From JAFALK01 sp036500605 (GTDB taxonomy: Bacteria > Pseudomonadota > Gammaproteobacteria > Burkholderiales > Burkholderiaceae_C): a stretch of DNA of 64,000 nt. The stretch lies in the NCBI GenBank assembly GCA_036500605.1, contig DASYBU010000008.1, positions 1 to 64,000 of the forward strand. The letters run 5' to 3'. The notes beneath the pieces are model-generated. The model was not told the DNA's origin and did not search any database. It saw nothing but the letters and a program-made list of their open reading frames with translations. The stretch's first letter is position 1. Each line of letters begins with the position of its first letter. Made by a program: the position numbers and the translations under genes. Shown piece after piece: positions 60,852-64,000 of this stretch.

Positions 60852-61550
60852 ATGATCGATGCGACCGCGCTCCCCTCGATGTTTCTTGCCTATGTCGGCC
60901 TGGTGGCCGCTGTCGTCGCCGGCCTGCTGGCGCGCGCCTTCCAGGGCCGCGCGCGTGAAGGGGCAATGCTCGGCCTGGTCATCTGGCTCGCCTATGTTGG
61001 CGCTTTCAGCGGGCTCGGCTGGCTGCGCGATCCCGGCCTGCGCCCGCCCGGCATGCTGCTGCTCGTGGCGCCGGTCTTCACGGCCCTGGTGCTGATCGTC
61101 GGCGTGCTGCCCACCGGCAAGCGCCTGGCCGCGGCCTTGCCGCTGGCGGCGCTGATCGGCTTCCAGGTCTTCCGTGTGGGCGTCGAGTTAGCACTTTCCG
61201 AACTCCACGCCCAGGGCCTGGCCCCGCGCCTGTTGACGCTGGCCGGCGGCAATGTCGAGATCCTGATCGGCCTCAGCGCGCCGCTGATCGCCTGGCTTGC
61301 GACGCGCGGCACGCGCGGGCGGCGCATCGCTCTGCTGTGGAATGGGCTGGGGCTGCTGTCGCTGATCAACGTGGCGGCGCGCGCGGTGCTCAGCGCGCCC
61401 GGACCCTTGAACCTGCTGCACACCGAAGTCCCGAATGTCGCGTTCGGCTTCTTCCCCTATGGATTCATTCCGGGGTTCATGGCACCGCTGGCGTTCGCCA
61501 CGCACATGCTGACGTTTCGCGTGCTTCGCTCTGCCGCTCGGCAGCCCTGA
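60852..61550 (+). CDS. Polytopic membrane protein of unknown function
   Basis: This 232-residue hydrophobic protein has six to seven predicted membrane segments (for example LAYVGLVAAVVAGLLARAF, GLVIWLAYVGAFSGLGWL, LLVAPVFTALVLIVGVL, FGFFPYGFIPGFMAPLAFA). I do not recognise a characterised family. It is divergent from the LysR gene and may be under its control. The ATG at 60852 begins just before the first helix. Confidence 0.75.
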   Translation: MIDATALPSMFLAYVGLVAAVVAGLLARAFQGRAREGAMLGLVIWLAYVGAFSGLGWLRDPGLRPPGMLLLVAPVFTALVLIVGVLPTGKRLAAALPLAALIGFQVFRVGVELALSELHAQGLAPRLLTLAGGNVEILIGLSAPLIAWLATRGTRGRRIALLWNGLGLLSLINVAARAVLSAPGPLNLLHTEVPNVAFGFFPYGFIPGFMAPLAFATHMLTFRVLRSAARQP

Positions 61551-61613
61551 CTTTTGGCTGGCGCGACGGCCGGTGCTGTGATCTCAACCCCTGTCACGCC
61601 CGCGAACAGCACC

Positions 61614-62228
61614 ATGCGCTCCACTCTGAACCCAAGAATCGGACCCGCCGCCATCGCCCTGAGCAGCCTCTTGCTGCTGTGCATGCCGCCGGGCGCTTTG
61701 GCCGTGACTGCCGCGCCTGCCGCGGCGGCCACATCTTCCGCATCGGCTGCGCCCGCGGCCGGCGCTGACGGCTGGCACGATTTCGACTTCGAGGGTGGCC
61801 GCTGGAAGACCCATCTGCGGCGCCTGTTGCGGCCACTGACCGGCTCCACCACCTGGGTCACGTACGAAGGCACTTCCGTGGTCAGCGAGGTGTGGGGCGG
61901 CAAAGCCAACCTGCTCGAACTGAAGGTGGACGGCCCGGCCGGCCACCTCGAAGGTCTGAGCCTGCGCCTCTACGACGAGACCACGCGGCAATGGAGCCTG
62001 AACTTCTCGCGCCTGGGCAGCGGCACGATGGCCACGCCCAGCGTCGGCGGATTCAAGAATGGGCGCGGCGAATTCTTCAACGAGGAAACGCTGGAAGGCC
62101 GGCCCATCCTGGTCCGCTTCGTCATCCACGACATCAAGCCCGATTCCTGCAAATTCGAGCAGGCCTTCTCGGCCGATGGCGGCAAGACCTGGGAGGTCAA
62201 CTGGGTCGCGGAAGATACGCGCCCGTGA
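61614..62228 (+). CDS. Exported DUF1579-like protein
   Basis: This 204-residue protein has a signal peptide (about 10-30) and an Ala/Ser linker. A compact beta domain follows, with GWHDFDFEGGRWKTHLRRL, WVTYEGTSVVSEVWGGKANL and AFSADGGKTWEVNWVAED, a pattern like that of DUF1579 proteins. The function is unknown. It lies 63 bases after the membrane protein gene on the same strand, so they may be co-transcribed. Confidence 0.75.
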   Translation: MRSTLNPRIGPAAIALSSLLLLCMPPGALAVTAAPAAAATSSASAAPAAGADGWHDFDFEGGRWKTHLRRLLRPLTGSTTWVTYEGTSVVSEVWGGKANLLELKVDGPAGHLEGLSLRLYDETTRQWSLNFSRLGSGTMATPSVGGFKNGRGEFFNEETLEGRPILVRFVIHDIKPDSCKFEQAFSADGGKTWEVNWVAEDTRP

Positions 62229-62255
62229 ACCTCCTCATCACGGGCGGGCCAGGTC

Positions 62256-62870
62256 TCAGTTCTTCGCGCCGCCCAGCAGCTTGGCCTTGAGCGACGAATC
62301 CGGCGGGTTGGGGCCGAGCCAGACGTGCAGGAAGGCGCCGTAGAACTCGGGCTCCTTGATCACTTCACCGGCGCGCACGCCGTTGATCAGCACGACCGAG
62401 CCCGTGCCGGGCAGGTAGTCGACCGAGAAGCTCTCGCCCTTCTTGAGTTCCTTCTTGGTGGCGAACAGCTCGCCGATCTTGAGCACGCCGTTGATCGCCT
62501 TCACGAATTCTTCGCGCGTGGTGTTCGATTCCATGCCCTTGTAGAAGAGCTTGCCGAGGTCATTGCCGTCGAGGTCGCGCAGCGCCACGATGTGCAGGCG
62601 CTTCGGGCCCGGCATGGCGATCACGGCCTCGGGCGTGGTGGCCTTGCCCGTCAGGTACAGGCCGGCCGCGTAGACCTTGAAGATGGCCTTGTAGCGGACG
62701 CCAGCGCCGTTGAGCTGGAGCTTCTGGCCGCCGACTTCCTCGACCGGGTTGTATTTGACGCCGGCCACTTCGACGACCGGCGCGTTGGTGACGCTCACGG
62801 GGCCCGTGTCGGCCGCCCGTGCGCCCAGCACCGCCAGCGAGGCGATAGCCGCAATGAGGAGTCTCCGCAT
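62256..62870 (-). CDS. Secreted chalcone isomerase-fold protein
   Basis: This 204-residue protein has a signal peptide (about 1-20, ARAAD) and a chalcone isomerase-like domain (LNGAGVRYKAIFKVYAAGLY; GESFSVDYLPGTGSVVLING; FYGAFLHVWLG). In bacteria members of this fold are secreted and probably non-catalytic lipid-binding proteins. It is divergent from the trp leader region and convergent with the DUF1579-like gene. Confidence 0.88.
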   Translation of the reverse strand: MRRLLIAAIASLAVLGARAADTGPVSVTNAPVVEVAGVKYNPVEEVGGQKLQLNGAGVRYKAIFKVYAAGLYLTGKATTPEAVIAMPGPKRLHIVALRDLDGNDLGKLFYKGMESNTTREEFVKAINGVLKIGELFATKKELKKGESFSVDYLPGTGSVVLINGVRAGEVIKEPEFYGAFLHVWLGPNPPDSSLKAKLLGGAKN

Positions 62871-62996
62871 GGTGTTTGAATTGGAAGTTAGCAAGCGTTC
62901 AAGTATCCGCGCAACCGGCGCGGGCGATGTGCGCCCTAATTCACGACTCAAGCGGAGCCAGGCCGGGCGAGGCGCCGCTGCTACACTCGATTCACG

Positions 62997-63080
62997 ATGT
63001 TTATCACGCGAAAGCACATCAAGGGGTCGAACGACCGGGGAGCCTGGCCCTGGCGTTCCCTGCTCGCCTCCTTCATCTGA
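62997..63080 (+). CDS. trpL: Candidate trp leader peptide
   Basis: This 27-codon reading frame starts with ATG 92 bases after the divergent gene's start region and ends 93 bases before trpE. Its 17th and 19th codons are TGG, giving Ala-Trp-Pro-Trp-Arg near the end, as expected for an attenuation leader. A TACACT -10-like box at 62982-62987 lies directly before it, so the leader message would be nearly leaderless. No Shine-Dalgarno sequence is seen. Too short for statistical support; position and Trp codons are the evidence. Confidence 0.6.
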   Translation: MFITRKHIKGSNDRGAWPWRSLLASFI

Positions 63081-63152
63081 TGTCGCCCCGGCGCTGGCCG
63101 GGTGCTGTGTGTACGCGGCTTCTTCTCCTCTTCCTTCTTCTGCGAAGCCGCG
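63035..63152 (+). promoter_or_regulatory. Candidate trp attenuator region
   Basis: CCGGGG (63035-63040, just before the Trp codons) can pair with CCCCGG (63086-63091). The latter overlaps CCCGGC (63087-63092), which can instead pair with GCCGGG (63097-63102). A third hairpin, CGCGGCTTC/GAAGCCGCG (63114-63122, 63144-63152), has a pyrimidine-rich loop. The mutually exclusive pairings suit ribosome-dependent control, but no clear U-tract follows, so the mechanism could be Rho-dependent or translational. Confidence 0.5.
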
Positions 63153-63173
63153 CAACCCCAAGGGTTTGACGTG

Positions 63174-64000
63174 ATGATCACTGAATCTGAATTCCAGAGC
63201 CTGGCCGCCCAGGGCTACAACCGCATCCCGCTCGTCAGCGAGGCCTTCGCGGATCTTGAAACCCCTCTCTCGCTCTACCTGAAGCTCTGCGGCGATGCGC
63301 CGCGTCACAGCTTCCTGCTCGAGTCCGTCGTCGGCGGCGAGCGCTTCGGGCGCTACTCCTTCATCGGCCTGCCGGCCCGCACGCTGCTGCGCGCCAGCGG
63401 CTTCCGCACCGAGATCGTGAGCGACGGCGCCGTGGTGGAAACCAGCGAGGGCAACCCGCTCGATTTCATCGCCGCGTACCAGCAGCAATTCAAGGTGGCG
63501 CTGACGCCCGGCATGCCGCGTTTCTGTGGCGGTCTGGCCGGTTACTTCGGCTATGACGCCGTACGCTACATCGAGCCGCGCCTGGCCAAGACCGAGAAGA
63601 GCGGCGGCATCGACACGCCCGACATCCTCTTGCTGCAATGCGAAGAGCTGGCGGTGATCGACAACCTCTCGGGCCGGCTCTACCTGATCGTCTACGCCGA
63701 CCCCGGCGTGCCCGATGCCTACCGCGCGGCCCAGCAACGCCTGAGCGCCTTGAGCGACAAGCTGCTGCGCAGCGTGGCCGCGCCGGCCGTGCCGCCGAGC
63801 GCCGCGCACGAGGTGCATCGCGAGTTCGACAAGGCCGACTACATCGCCGCCGTGCTGCGCGCCAAGGAGTACATCGCGGCCGGCGACATGATGCAGGTGC
63901 AGGTCGGCCAGCGCCTGAGCAAGCGCTACACCGAGTCGCCGCTGAGCCTGTACCGTGCGCTGCGTTCGCTGAACCCGTCGCCGTACATGTACTTCTACGA
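63174..64000 (+). CDS. trpE: Anthranilate synthase component I (3' end outside window)
   Basis: The first 275 codons of TrpE are present. TrpE converts chorismate to anthranilate in tryptophan synthesis with the glutamine amidotransferase TrpG. Motifs include the feedback site LLESVVGGERFGRYSFIG, GGLAGYFGYDAVRYIE and the start of the chorismate-binding domain (EYIAAGDMMQVQVGQRLSK; LNPSPYMYFY). The ATG at 63174 is chosen; AAGGG lies about 10 bases upstream. The normal length is about 500 residues, so a little under half is outside the window. Confidence 0.96.
   Translation, partial: MITESEFQSLAAQGYNRIPLVSEAFADLETPLSLYLKLCGDAPRHSFLLESVVGGERFGRYSFIGLPARTLLRASGFRTEIVSDGAVVETSEGNPLDFIAAYQQQFKVALTPGMPRFCGGLAGYFGYDAVRYIEPRLAKTEKSGGIDTPDILLLQCEELAVIDNLSGRLYLIVYADPGVPDAYRAAQQRLSALSDKLLRSVAAPAVPPSAAHEVHREFDKADYIAAVLRAKEYIAAGDMMQVQVGQRLSKRYTESPLSLYRALRSLNPSPYMYFY

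Overview
The window looks like chromosomal DNA of a GC-rich betaproteobacterium of the order Burkholderiales, probably a Rubrivivax/Leptothrix/Roseateles-type member of the Sphaerotilaceae-Comamonadaceae complex. This rests on very high GC, dense genes with many 1-4 base start/stop overlaps, a betaproteobacterial NtrX-like regulator without its AAA+ domain, a two-gene cyanophycin synthetase locus with its DUF1854/ABC partners, PEP-CTERM and GlyGly-CTERM surface proteins, and GC-rich intergenic repeats of a kind common in this group. The genus is inferred from gene content only.

Layout. 1-1.8 kb: end of tkt, then gap. 1.9-5.9 kb: a secreted S8 protease with a GlyGly-CTERM tail, then on the minus strand a SET-domain methyltransferase, birA and a small membrane-anchored protein. 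5.9-13.1 kb: topB behind a strongly alternating purine-pyrimidine tract, a PAS histidine kinase, a nitronate monooxygenase-like enzyme and proA. 13.1-13.7 kb: a HigBA/RelE-type toxin-antitoxin pair. 13.7-21.3 kb: a MuiA-like protein, queC, a LemA / cytochrome c / flavocytochrome c sulfide dehydrogenase operon, another histidine kinase, and folE. 21.3-26.3 kb: rsmB, a DUF4390 gene and an NtrY/NtrX-like two-component pair in one run. 26.36 kb: tRNA-Phe.

26.5-29.98 kb is the clearest foreign segment. Three AT-richer, tightly overlapping genes (DUF262 protein, HEPN protein with an intact Rx4H motif, 5-cytosine DNA methyltransferase) lie between tRNA-Phe and an imperfect copy of its 3' half. Two long imperfect direct repeats built of paired hairpins bound the segment. 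It reads as a restriction/defence-type island with no recognisable classical restriction enzyme and no integrase. A HipBA module with clustered operator-like repeats follows at 30.0-31.7 kb.

31.7-43.3 kb: an acetyltransferase, a chemoreceptor, an extradiol dioxygenase, then a probable catabolic cluster (sulfatase, Crp/Fnr regulator, GMC oxidoreductase, acyl-CoA ligase, MFS transporter). Related TGTC(S)-N6-(S)GACA palindromes precede the sulfatase and the transporter, with matching half-sites between the regulator and the oxidoreductase, suggesting one local regulon. 43.4-46.9 kb: selO, a YXWGXW lipoprotein, a glyoxalase-fold protein and a ketopantoate reductase-like enzyme.

46.9-55.9 kb is the cyanophycin region. 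A diguanylate cyclase, a DUF1854 protein and an unusual ABC exporter form an overlapping minus-strand operon, divergent from a CphA2-like synthetase with a broken Mur-ligase P-loop and a complete CphA. 55.9-64 kb: a DUF4148-like protein with a hexanucleotide repeat, psuKG, a PEP-CTERM protein behind a well-spaced sigma-54 site, gph, a LysR regulator, small secreted or membrane proteins, and trpE (cut by the window end) preceded by a short leader peptide containing Trp-Pro-Trp and mutually exclusive hairpins, i.e. a candidate attenuator.
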